A DNA stretch of 7,369 nt. Source: Candidatus Sabulitectum sp. (lineage in GTDB: Bacteria; Fermentibacterota; Fermentibacteria; Fermentibacterales; JCC-6). The first letter of the stretch is position 1; every line of letters starts with the position of its first letter. Below the pieces are notes generated by a model, which saw nothing but the letters and a program-made list of their open reading frames with translations, did not search any database and had not been told where the DNA came from. Positions 1 to 6,477 of this stretch are shown here, piece after piece. Both the position numbers and the translations under genes were made by a program. Location: positions 1 to 7,369 of the forward strand of contig JAOZRM010000156.1 of assembly GCA_029940175.1 (NCBI GenBank), in the 5' to 3' direction.

Positions 1-93
1 ACAAGAGAGGACATTCCCTATCAGACTCTTATAGGCAGTGTTCTTCATAAATATGCCAGTGGCTATTTGAAGGAGATTGCATTTCCGGATTGA
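1..93 (+). CDS. CopG-family antitoxin of a type II toxin-antitoxin system (C-terminal fragment)
   Basis: Thirty codons are open from the left edge to a TGA at 91-93. The peptide contains EDIPYQTLIGSVLHKY followed by ASGYLKE, which I recognise as the conserved C-terminal signature of CopG-type (ribbon-helix-helix related) antitoxins, where (E)xIPYQTLIxSxLHKYxxGxL is nearly invariant. In that family the antitoxin neutralises a small toxin, often RelE- or BrnT-like, by direct binding and represses its own operon by binding DNA as a dimer. The N-terminal part and the start codon are outside the window, and so is any toxin, which in such pairs is usually the adjacent upstream gene. The gene converges on the hybrid kinase at 176-3487 with 82 bases between the two stops. 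The fragment is short, so the family call rests on one motif, but the motif is distinctive. Confidence 0.75.
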   Translation, partial: TREDIPYQTLIGSVLHKYASGYLKEIAFPD

Positions 94-175
94 CCGGGAT
101 CAACCACTGATACTCGCACGAACCAGCGTTTAATTCCTTCAGTGGATTTCAGCTGTTCTGTCTTTCAGTAATGAT

Positions 176-1333
176 CTAAGGACAACTTTCCAGTACTTTC
201 TTTACTCGAGCTACCAGCTCTTTGTATACATACGGTTTGTGGATGAACCCGGCGATAGATTTTCCTGCGAATCTCTGTGTAACTTCCTGTTCATTGTAGC
301 CGCTGCACATCACTACAAGTACATCTTTTCTGATGCGTCTCAATTCCCGGAAAGTTTCTTCTCCGTCAAGGTGAGGCATAATAAGATCAAGTATTACCAG
401 GGTGATCTTGCTGGGGTTTTCCCGGAAGAGCTTTACTGCTTCGTTGCCATCAGATGCAGTAAGCACATCAAAACCAATGCGCTCCAGCATCTGCTTGCCA
501 ACGGATAATATGGTTTCCTCATCGTCAACCAGAAGAATGGTTCCAGAGCATGTCCACAGTCCCTCAGCTTCACCATTTAACTGTTTTTGCGAAATATCAG
601 AGTAATCGCATGCAGGAAAGAGAACCTTGATCGAAGTTCCTCTGCCCGGTTCACTGTAGACTTTGATCGCTCCTTTATGCCCTCTGATAATTCCCAGCAC
701 CGCAGATAATCCCAGCCCGCGGCCGGTAAACTTTGTTGTAAAGAAAGGGTCGAAGAGTCTTTTCTGTGTCTCTTTGCTCATTCCACAACCTGTGTCTGTT
801 ACCTCCATATAGACATACTGCCCGGAATCCAGCGCTTCATCAATGTATGTGCTTGAAAGGTAGTCACTGTTACAATCCATGGCACCTGTGTTGATAGAGA
901 TAACACCACTGGTTCTGTCAATTGCATCAGAGGCATTGGTAACAAGGTTCATGATGATCTGTCTTATCTGGGTTGCATCAGCTTCTACCAGCGGGAGACT
1001 ATGGGAGTAGTGATACTTGATCACCGCTTTTTTGGAGATGGATACTTCAAGTATGTGGGTCATCTCATCTACCGCTTCATTCAGACTGATCTTCTCTATG
1101 AGAAATTTACCTTTTCCGGAATACGCAAGCATCTGTTTTGCAAGGTCGGCTGCGCGCTTTGCTGCAGTTTCAATTGCCTTGATGTTGCTGTAAGCAGGAT
1201 TTGCTGTGGAAACATCCATCATGGCAAGATCTGCATTTCCCAGTATTGCCATAAGAATGTTGTTGAAATCATGAGCTATCCCGCCTGCGAGCACGCCAAG
1301 ACTCTCCAGCTTCTGTGCTTGCAGAACCTGTCT
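176..1333 (-). repeat. Paralogous HisKA-HATPase-receiver module, copy 1
   Basis: This covers residues about 719-1103 of the downstream kinase. It matches 3530-4681 at the protein level throughout, with no net gap between the phosphorylated His and the receiver Lys. One block (residues 725-755) matches the other copy at 30 of 31 positions. The nucleotide sequences have drifted mostly at third codon positions. Confidence 0.85.
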
Positions 1334-3487
1334 TTCCATTTCCTGTTTTTCCAGTTCGGCATTTTTCAAACTGGTGATGTCATGGGAAATAACAACTGCA
1401 CTGCTAATGCTTCTATCGCTCTCCAGAAGAGGGAGATAGGCAACAACCATGTAGCGGTTACCAGTTTTTTTGAAGGAGAACCAGGATTCATAGTGGATCT
1501 CGTTTCCTGCGAAGCACATGTCTAAATTCGGCTTTACTGTTTTCTTGAAAATCTTCGTACCCAGCAGGTCTGCAACATTTTTCCCAATGATCTGTGACAC
1601 AGGTAATCCATGGGCATCTGTGTATGCCTTGTTCACATAATGATATGTGTAATCAGATCCCACCACCGAAATATGATCCTGGCTTGTCTCTAGAATACGG
1701 TCGCCCAGAAGCAGTTTCTCTTCTGTCTGCCTGCGGTTGGTGATGTCTTCACCTGCGGAGAGGTGCCCTGTTATCTCTCCGGCCTCGTTTCTAAGGGTTG
1801 TGTTGTGCCAGGCAATAAGGCGCTCATGGCCGCTTTTTGTTAGAACAGGATTCTCATAAATCTCCACCGGTTTCAAATCGCCGCGCAATATCTGTCTGGC
1901 TACGCTTTTTACAGTTTTGCGCAGGTGAACAGGCAGGAAGTTGTCAAACCAGTTCTTTCCTACGATGTCTTTTCCTTTCCAGCCCAGAACCTCACATGCT
2001 TTTCTGTTGGCAAGGGTAACAGTACCTTCCTTGTCCATTGCAACAAACATTACGTTTGCAAGCTCCAGATAGCTTGACACTTTTTCCTTTTCTGCAATAA
2101 GCAGTTTCTCGGCTGTCTTCTCATGTGTCATGTCCATTATTGCTGTAGCCCTGACCAGACCTTTGTTCTTGTAGGGAATCGACTTGCCCCGGATGGTTAT
2201 GGGAAATTTCGAACCGTCTTTTCGGATTCCAACAGCTTCATAGGGCTCCAGCATTCCACCCAGCATGTTTTTGATTACAATGTCATGGCTTTCAGGTGCA
2301 ATTATCTCGGTGCCAAATCCTCCTATGAATTCAGACCGGTCTTTCCATCCGAACATTTCCACGGCAACCTGGTTGGCGTCCAGGCAGACCCCGTCTTTTG
2401 AGAAGAAAATGGCTTCTATTGAAGCATTGGCAAGACTTTGGAACCCTTCCTCACTTTCCCTGAGGTTCTGGAAGAGAAGCATACTGCTCAGGGCGTCAGA
2501 AAGTCTGTGGGCTATTTGTCTGAACAAGTCGATCTCTTCCCCGGTCCAGTCTCTGCTGTGTGAACACTGATGCAACCCGAACAACCATGAACTTCCTGTT
2601 TTGGGATGGATAGCGATGTGCATCTGAGATTGAATTGAGTAGAGTTTGTCATCTGTTTTAGCGTTCACGGCAATTACATCATTTGCATCAAGCGCTTTTT
2701 TCAGTAAATCGCAGTGTTCTTCTGTCATTGGGATCTCTTGGCCTTGAGCCAGTGCTCCCGGGTACTTCGGGCTGGTGCATTCCATGGGAACTCTCCACGA
2801 ATCAGCATCAGGGTCGCAGGGATACAGTAACCAGGCCCGATCGGCATCGAATATCTGGAGTACGGTCTTCATGACATTAGACATCATGGTTTCAAGATCT
2901 GTTGAACCTTGAATAACCGTGTTTATCAGATTTAAATTCTGGAGAAATTCAAGATGAAGAGCTCTGTTCTTTTCAGCCTGTTTCCACGGTTCAATATCTG
3001 TGGCAGAGGCTGCAATGTATTCAGGTTTCCTGTTTTTATCATTTAGATAAACACCATTCATCAACATAGTGAATTCGGTGCCGTCTTTGTGAACATGTTC
3101 TACTTCCAAAGGGCCATAGCTGCCGGCACCAGCCATGGATTTGATTATCTCATCCACAGCTGGCATTTGCTTCTCAGTATGGAATATGGAGAGGTTCTGC
3201 CCAAGCAATTCCTCGGGTGTGTAGCCGTGCTTCCTTGCGAAGTAGTCGTTGATGTAAACTATTTTTCCACCCAGATCCACAATGGCATTGCCCTGCTCTG
3301 CTCTGTCTGAAAAGGCTTTAAACCTGGAATATTCAGAGATCAGGTGGGCTTGAGACAGATTTTCAGTTTCAAGGAGAGAACATTTTTTTTCTAACTCAAG
3401 TAATTTCTCAATCAGCTGGTTTTGCACTTTATCACTTTTTTCATCAAAACTCCTGGAAGAAGAATCGAGACAAAATATACAGCCCAA
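176..3487 (-). CDS. Soluble multi-PAS/GAF hybrid sensor histidine kinase with C-terminal receiver
   Basis: This 1103-residue kinase senses an unknown cue, autophosphorylates on His and passes the phosphate to its own receiver Asp. Order: short coiled coil (about 20-45), PAS1 (58-170), GAF (185-340), PAS2 (345-455), PAS3 (465-585), PAS4 (590-708), HisKA, HATPase_c, receiver. Visible residues: H739 in AHDFNN, with D740 and N743 fitting the H-(E/D)-x-x-(T/N) phosphatase motif; N-box N847 and N851; G1 box DTGCGM from D898; F box LFDPFFTTK; G2 box GRGLGL from G922; receiver D988/D989, phospho-acceptor D1034, S1062 and K1084. No membrane segment or signal peptide is seen, so it should be cytoplasmic. 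It has no Hpt or DNA-binding domain, so a downstream phosphorelay partner is implied. It follows the TPR kinase by 42 bases in the same direction. The listed start is TTG with no visible Shine-Dalgarno; see 3442-3454 for a likelier start. The stop is TAG at 176-178. Confidence 0.95.
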   Translation of the reverse strand: MGCIFCLDSSSRSFDEKSDKVQNQLIEKLLELEKKCSLLETENLSQAHLISEYSRFKAFSDRAEQGNAIVDLGGKIVYINDYFARKHGYTPEELLGQNLSIFHTEKQMPAVDEIIKSMAGAGSYGPLEVEHVHKDGTEFTMLMNGVYLNDKNRKPEYIAASATDIEPWKQAEKNRALHLEFLQNLNLINTVIQGSTDLETMMSNVMKTVLQIFDADRAWLLYPCDPDADSWRVPMECTSPKYPGALAQGQEIPMTEEHCDLLKKALDANDVIAVNAKTDDKLYSIQSQMHIAIHPKTGSSWLFGLHQCSHSRDWTGEEIDLFRQIAHRLSDALSSMLLFQNLRESEEGFQSLANASIEAIFFSKDGVCLDANQVAVEMFGWKDRSEFIGGFGTEIIAPESHDIVIKNMLGGMLEPYEAVGIRKDGSKFPITIRGKSIPYKNKGLVRATAIMDMTHEKTAEKLLIAEKEKVSSYLELANVMFVAMDKEGTVTLANRKACEVLGWKGKDIVGKNWFDNFLPVHLRKTVKSVARQILRGDLKPVEIYENPVLTKSGHERLIAWHNTTLRNEAGEITGHLSAGEDITNRRQTEEKLLLGDRILETSQDHISVVGSDYTYHYVNKAYTDAHGLPVSQIIGKNVADLLGTKIFKKTVKPNLDMCFAGNEIHYESWFSFKKTGNRYMVVAYLPLLESDRSISSAVVISHDITSLKNAELEKQEMERQVLQAQKLESLGVLAGGIAHDFNNILMAILGNADLAMMDVSTANPAYSNIKAIETAAKRAADLAKQMLAYSGKGKFLIEKISLNEAVDEMTHILEVSISKKAVIKYHYSHSLPLVEADATQIRQIIMNLVTNASDAIDRTSGVISINTGAMDCNSDYLSSTYIDEALDSGQYVYMEVTDTGCGMSKETQKRLFDPFFTTKFTGRGLGLSAVLGIIRGHKGAIKVYSEPGRGTSIKVLFPACDYSDISQKQLNGEAEGLWTCSGTILLVDDEETILSVGKQMLERIGFDVLTASDGNEAVKLFRENPSKITLVILDLIMPHLDGEETFRELRRIRKDVLVVMCSGYNEQEVTQRFAGKSIAGFIHKPYVYKELVARVKKVLESCP
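3442..3454 (-). promoter_or_regulatory. Shine-Dalgarno AGGAG plus ATG, out of frame with the downstream kinase
   Basis: Read on the minus strand, AGGAG (3454-3450), five bases and ATG (3444-3442) form the best initiation signal near the kinase's 5' end, while the in-frame TTG at 3487 has none. This ATG is in the +1 frame and would stop after ten codons. It is followed at once by a run of six A (3441-3436). One extra A, or a -1 ribosomal slip on the run, would join ATG to the kinase frame and give a start MKKSDKVQ. A -10-like TATATT lies just upstream (3479-3474). An assembly or sequencing indel in the homopolymer, a real start defect or frameshifting are all possible. TTG at 3487 and GTG at 3427 remain the in-frame alternatives. 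Confidence 0.4.
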
Positions 3488-3529
3488 TAAGTTACATGCT
3501 GGAAAACATAAATGATGTCAACAACTCGG

Positions 3530-4681
3530 TCAGTTGCTGATAACCTTGTTTATAATTGCTTCCAGCTGGCTGAACCTGTAGGGTTTTTGAAGGAATCCCG
3601 CAAGTTCCTTTCCGATAAATCGCTGGGTGACCTCCTGTTCATTGTATCCGCTGCACAGGATAACAGCTACATCCTCATTAATCTCACAAAGCTTCTTGAA
3701 TGTTTCCTCTCCGTCGAGAACCGGCATGATAAGATCAAGTATTACAAGCATAATACTTTCGGAATGTTCTTTGTACAAATCTACTGCTGCCTGACCGTCA
3801 GAGGCTGTAACAACAGAGAAGCCCAGATGTTCAAGCATTTGTTTTCCCACAGACAGTACTGATTCCTCGTCGTCTACTAGAAGAATTGCTCCTGAACCTG
3901 AGAGGTCGTTACTCTTTCCGCTGAAGGCTTCAAGTTTCAGTTTGCCGTGTTTCCTTTGAGCTGGAAAGAGAACCCTGATGGTTGTTCCATTACCAGGCTC
4001 ACTCCGTACATTAACAGCTCCAAAGTGCCCTCTGATTATCCCTGACACTGCTGCCAATCCAAGCCCTCGTCCGGTGAACTTGGTGGTATAGAAAGGGTCG
4101 AAGAGGTTGTTGCGTGTTTGCTCGGTCATTCCACATCCGTTATCTGTCACATCAATAAATACATAGTGTCCTTCAGAGAGTGGTTCCTCAAAGTATGTCT
4201 TTCCAAGATAATCAGAATCACAAATCATTGTACCGGTGGTTAAGGAGATTGAACCATCAGCACTCTCAATTGCGTCTGAAGCGTTTGCAACAAGATTTAT
4301 TATTGTCTGTCTGATCTGTGCAGCATCGCCTTCGATCAGCGGAAGGTTTTCTGCAAGATGAAATCTGATCTTCGTTTTTCTCGAAATGGAGACTTCCAGA
4401 ATGTGTTTCATTTCTTGAATGATGTTGCTGATATCAATCCACTCAACAAGCAATTTACCCTTGCCGGTGTACGCAAGCATTTGCTTCACGAGACCAGCAG
4501 CTCGCTTTGCTGATTCTTCAATTGCTTTTACATTTGAATGTGCCTTACTACCTTGGTCGATCTCTATCAGCGCAAGGTCGGCATTTCCGAGAATTGCCAT
4601 AAGGATGTTGTTGAAATCATGGGCTATTCCACCGGTAAGAACTCCAAGACTCTCAAGCTTTTGAGTTTGCAGAACCTCTCG
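3530..4681 (-). repeat. Paralogous HisKA-HATPase-receiver module, copy 2
   Basis: This covers residues about 492-874 of the TPR kinase and is the partner of the module at 176-1333. The offset is 3348 bases at the H box and 3354 at the stop codons, explained by two residues fewer at the extreme C terminus. Confidence 0.85.
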
Positions 4682-6154
4682 CTCCAACTTCAGTTTTGCC
4701 GTTTCCAATTTCTTACGCTCTGTGATGTCTTCTACTGTTCCTTCAAAATACAGTAGCTTTCCGGATTCATCTCGAACTACCCTGTAGTTTTCCAGAAAAT
4801 GCAGCGGTGAACCATCCCGGTTGAACCAGACAGTTTCCAGCCCTTGAGTTATTTCGTTATTAATGAAATGGTTATGGAATTCAAAAAGAGGATGCTCAGT
4901 ATCTGATCCGGTATCCAGAAAATTATGCTTTTTCAGCTCTTCGGATGATGAGTAACCAAGCATTTGCACCAGTGTGGAATTTACCATGAGAATGCTGCCG
5001 TCAGGAGATATTCTGTACATGCCAACAAGAGTATTTTCAAAGATACTTCTGTATATCTCTGCTTCCTCCTCCTTTTTCTCGGTCTCGTATTTTACCTGCA
5101 TCTGAGCGATCTTCTCAATGCTCTCGCTGTTGAATATCTTTTCCCTGAGTTTGCTGAATTTGATGCTGTAGATCAGAGCTTGCTCAAAATCACCCTGGGC
5201 TTGATGCAATTCTAAAAGGTACTGATAGCTGTCTGATTCCCGTTGTTTTGCTCCGGTTTCAATTGCCAGCTGAAGTCCTTTGTTCAAATGCGGAAAAGCC
5301 GCATTAAAGTTTTTCAGTTTTGTCAAGATTCGACCAGTCCAGTTACTGGAGTCCGCGATACCCCGCTTGTCTCCAAGATGAGTGTAGCTGTGGAGAGCTT
5401 TCCTGCTGTATTCCAGGGCATTTTTGTATTTTTTCTGCAGCACAAAAAGAGAAGCAATGTTCAATGTAGCCCCGGCAATTCCCTTGATATCGCCAATTTT
5501 CTCTTTTATCTTGAGTGAATGGTTGTAGTACTCCAGAGCATGTGTGTAATCATTTTTCGACTCATAAATGATTCCGATGTTGTTGTAGGTAATTGCTATA
5601 CCCAGCTGGTCATCGATTTTTGTGAACATTTTTAGAGCTTTCCGGTAGTAATCCAGTGCATCATCACACTGCCCGCGTTCATCGTAAATAATGCCTATGT
5701 TGTTATAGCTTTTGGCTATGCCGGCGTAGTCGTTTATTTCTTCTTTGATCTTCAACGATTTGAAATGGGAATTCAGTGCCTCTTCGTAATTTCCCTGTAT
5801 CTTTCTGATTATTCCAACATTACTGTGGCAGTTAGCAGCACCCCTGCTGTACCCGGTTTCTTTGCAGATCTTCAGAGACTTGAGATAGGATTCAAGTGCC
5901 TTCTTGAAGTCACCTTTTACCCAGTTCAGCGTTCCCTGAGTAAGCAGGCTGTCAGCAATTCCCTGTTTGAGCTCAAATTTTTCTGACAAGACCAGTGCAC
6001 GGGAGACGTAATGTTCTGCCAGGTCCGGATCCGATCTACTGAATTCATGGGTCAGTTTGCACAGCAATTCAACTGTCTCACCGATTGATGAAGCATCATC
6101 AGGATTAGCCTCAAGCGCTTTCAGCGTTTTCTGAAGTTCTTCTCTGTTATTCAC
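3530..6154 (-). CDS. Soluble TPR-PAS hybrid sensor histidine kinase with C-terminal receiver
   Basis: This is an 874-residue kinase. Residues about 25-340 form seven or eight tetratricopeptide repeats of 40-residue pitch; the clearest start near 65, 105, 145, 185 and 225, each with a pattern like NNIGIIY..G....AL.YY.K.LK. Such 40-residue TPRs usually bind peptides or partner proteins. A charged helical linker (about 335-368) leads to one PAS domain (366-480), then HisKA with H512 in AHDFNN, N-box N620 and N624, G1 box DNGCGM from D671, F box LFDPFYTTK, G2 box GRGLGL from G695, and a receiver with D761/D762, phospho-acceptor D807, S835 and K857. No transmembrane segment is visible, so both input and output are cytoplasmic. 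The start is GTG at 6154, the only start codon after an in-frame TGA at 6169-6167, and it lies 15 bases from a perfect Shine-Dalgarno. It is first in a probable two-kinase operon. The ligand and phosphorelay partner are unknown. Confidence 0.95.
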   Translation of the reverse strand: MNNREELQKTLKALEANPDDASSIGETVELLCKLTHEFSRSDPDLAEHYVSRALVLSEKFELKQGIADSLLTQGTLNWVKGDFKKALESYLKSLKICKETGYSRGAANCHSNVGIIRKIQGNYEEALNSHFKSLKIKEEINDYAGIAKSYNNIGIIYDERGQCDDALDYYRKALKMFTKIDDQLGIAITYNNIGIIYESKNDYTHALEYYNHSLKIKEKIGDIKGIAGATLNIASLFVLQKKYKNALEYSRKALHSYTHLGDKRGIADSSNWTGRILTKLKNFNAAFPHLNKGLQLAIETGAKQRESDSYQYLLELHQAQGDFEQALIYSIKFSKLREKIFNSESIEKIAQMQVKYETEKKEEEAEIYRSIFENTLVGMYRISPDGSILMVNSTLVQMLGYSSSEELKKHNFLDTGSDTEHPLFEFHNHFINNEITQGLETVWFNRDGSPLHFLENYRVVRDESGKLLYFEGTVEDITERKKLETAKLKLEREVLQTQKLESLGVLTGGIAHDFNNILMAILGNADLALIEIDQGSKAHSNVKAIEESAKRAAGLVKQMLAYTGKGKLLVEWIDISNIIQEMKHILEVSISRKTKIRFHLAENLPLIEGDAAQIRQTIINLVANASDAIESADGSISLTTGTMICDSDYLGKTYFEEPLSEGHYVFIDVTDNGCGMTEQTRNNLFDPFYTTKFTGRGLGLAAVSGIIRGHFGAVNVRSEPGNGTTIRVLFPAQRKHGKLKLEAFSGKSNDLSGSGAILLVDDEESVLSVGKQMLEHLGFSVVTASDGQAAVDLYKEHSESIMLVILDLIMPVLDGEETFKKLCEINEDVAVILCSGYNEQEVTQRFIGKELAGFLQKPYRFSQLEAIINKVISN

Positions 6155-6166
6155 AGTATCCGGGGC

Positions 6167-6177
6167 TCACCTCCTTT
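6167..6177 (-). promoter_or_regulatory. Full-length Shine-Dalgarno of the TPR kinase, unusually distant
   Basis: AAAGGAGGTGA on the minus strand is complementary to the whole anti-Shine-Dalgarno tail of 16S rRNA. From the GGAGG core to the GTG start at 6154 there are 15 bases, longer than the usual 5-9. No better in-frame start exists: an in-frame TGA lies within the Shine-Dalgarno itself, and the nearer GTG at 6170 is out of frame and abuts it. Confidence 0.75.
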
Positions 6178-6183
6178 GCGTGT

Positions 6184-6214
6184 TGCTGAGTGTTGCGATT
6201 TCGCTGTATCAGCA
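6184..6214 (-). other. Possible stem-loop in the leader of the TPR kinase mRNA
   Basis: TGCTGA (6184-6189) pairs with TCAGCA (6209-6214), and inside it GCGA (6195-6198) pairs with TCGC (6201-6204) around a two-base loop. It lies just upstream of the Shine-Dalgarno. The short stems and unpaired interior make a regulatory role uncertain; no known riboswitch was recognised. Confidence 0.25.
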
Positions 6215-6245
6215 TCACATCTGGATGAACCGGAAAAGGTACCCG

Positions 6246-6277
6246 GGTATTCAATACCTGTCAGGTATTACAATACA
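6246..6277. promoter_or_regulatory. Operator-like array of GGTATT/AATACC half-sites
   Basis: Four half-sites alternate in orientation: GGTATT (6246-6251), AATACC (6253-6258), GGTATT (6264-6269) and a degenerate AATACA (6272-6277). The middle pair is part of a perfect 17-base palindrome, AATACCTGTCAGGTATT (6253-6269), with a single central base. The first pair is also a perfect 6+1+6 inverted repeat. The array overlaps the -10 element and predicted start point of the kinase promoter, the usual position for a repressor site. The binding protein is unknown, and neither kinase here has a DNA-binding domain. Confidence 0.55.
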
Positions 6278-6298
6278 ATCAGCCTTCTCCTCTGTCAA
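6263..6298 (-). promoter_or_regulatory. Sigma-70-type promoter of the TPR kinase operon
   Basis: On the minus strand a perfect -35 box TTGACA (6298-6293) is followed by exactly 17 bases and TATTGT (6275-6270), four of six matches to the -10 consensus. The expected start point is near 6263, giving a leader of about 108 nt before the GTG start at 6154. The -10 box and start point lie within the inverted half-site array at 6246-6277, which suggests regulated initiation. An overlapping TGTAAT fits the -10 consensus better but would give a 20-base spacer. Confidence 0.6.
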
Positions 6299-6427
6299 AG
6301 ACGATGAGTATCCAGGTACTGCCCGTTAACTTCAGCACAAATTCATTGTCTCCGGCTTCTTTGATAGGGGCTTTAGGATAATCGAAGTCTTGATGTGTTT
6401 TCGGTCAGGACCCAGTTAGTATCGTAA

Positions 6428-6452
6428 CAGGGCGGGAGTTTATCCCGCCCTG
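6428..6452 (-). terminator. GC-rich hairpin after the transporter gene, probable terminator without U tract
   Basis: CAGGGCGGGA (6428-6437) and TCCCGCCCTG (6443-6452) form a perfect ten-pair stem around a five-base loop, starting 25 bases beyond the transporter's TAG stop. On the transcribed (minus) strand five T residues come before the stem rather than after it, so it is not a textbook intrinsic terminator. It could still act as a weak terminator or as a 3'-end-stabilising hairpin. Confidence 0.55.
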
Positions 6453-6477
6453 AAAAAGTTCCAGCTCTTTCGTAAGG

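Larger units (their letters stand above)
6155..6477. other. Intergenic regulatory region between transporter and TPR kinase
   Basis: These 323 bases separate two minus-strand genes. From right to left they hold a strong hairpin 25 bases after the transporter stop, about 130 bases without a convincing gene, a near-consensus promoter, an operator-like array of inverted half-sites, a leader of about 108 nt with a possible stem-loop, and a perfect Shine-Dalgarno. A 41-codon open stretch on the minus strand (6279-6404) has protein-like composition but no ATG start, and I do not call it a gene. Confidence 0.7.

Noticed and set aside
94..175. Inverted repeat CCACTGA (104-110) / TCAGTGG (139-145) between the convergent genes, as a bidirectional terminator.
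   Set aside because: The stem is only seven pairs, the loop is 28 bases and no T tract follows on either strand; this is within chance expectation. Nothing else is seen in the 82 bases.
1001..1525. Plus-strand open frame of 174 codons inside the kinase gene.
   Set aside because: It lies antisense to the HisKA/PAS4 coding region, which has unmistakable motifs. The same holds for the other plus-strand open frames across 239-5986 and 6632-7290; none shows a recognisable domain.
3516..3521. TTGACA on the minus strand between the two kinases, as an internal promoter.
   Set aside because: At 16-18 bases downstream there is no acceptable -10 box; the TATATT at 3479-3474 is 36 bases away. An internal promoter is possible but not supported by this element.
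3488..3529. Terminator between the two kinase genes.
   Set aside because: No hairpin with a T tract is visible in the 42 bases, so an operon is more likely.
6304..6381. Plus-strand 25-codon ORF starting with ATG in the intergenic region.
   Set aside because: It has no Shine-Dalgarno, is very short, has no recognisable motif, and lies opposite another weak open stretch.
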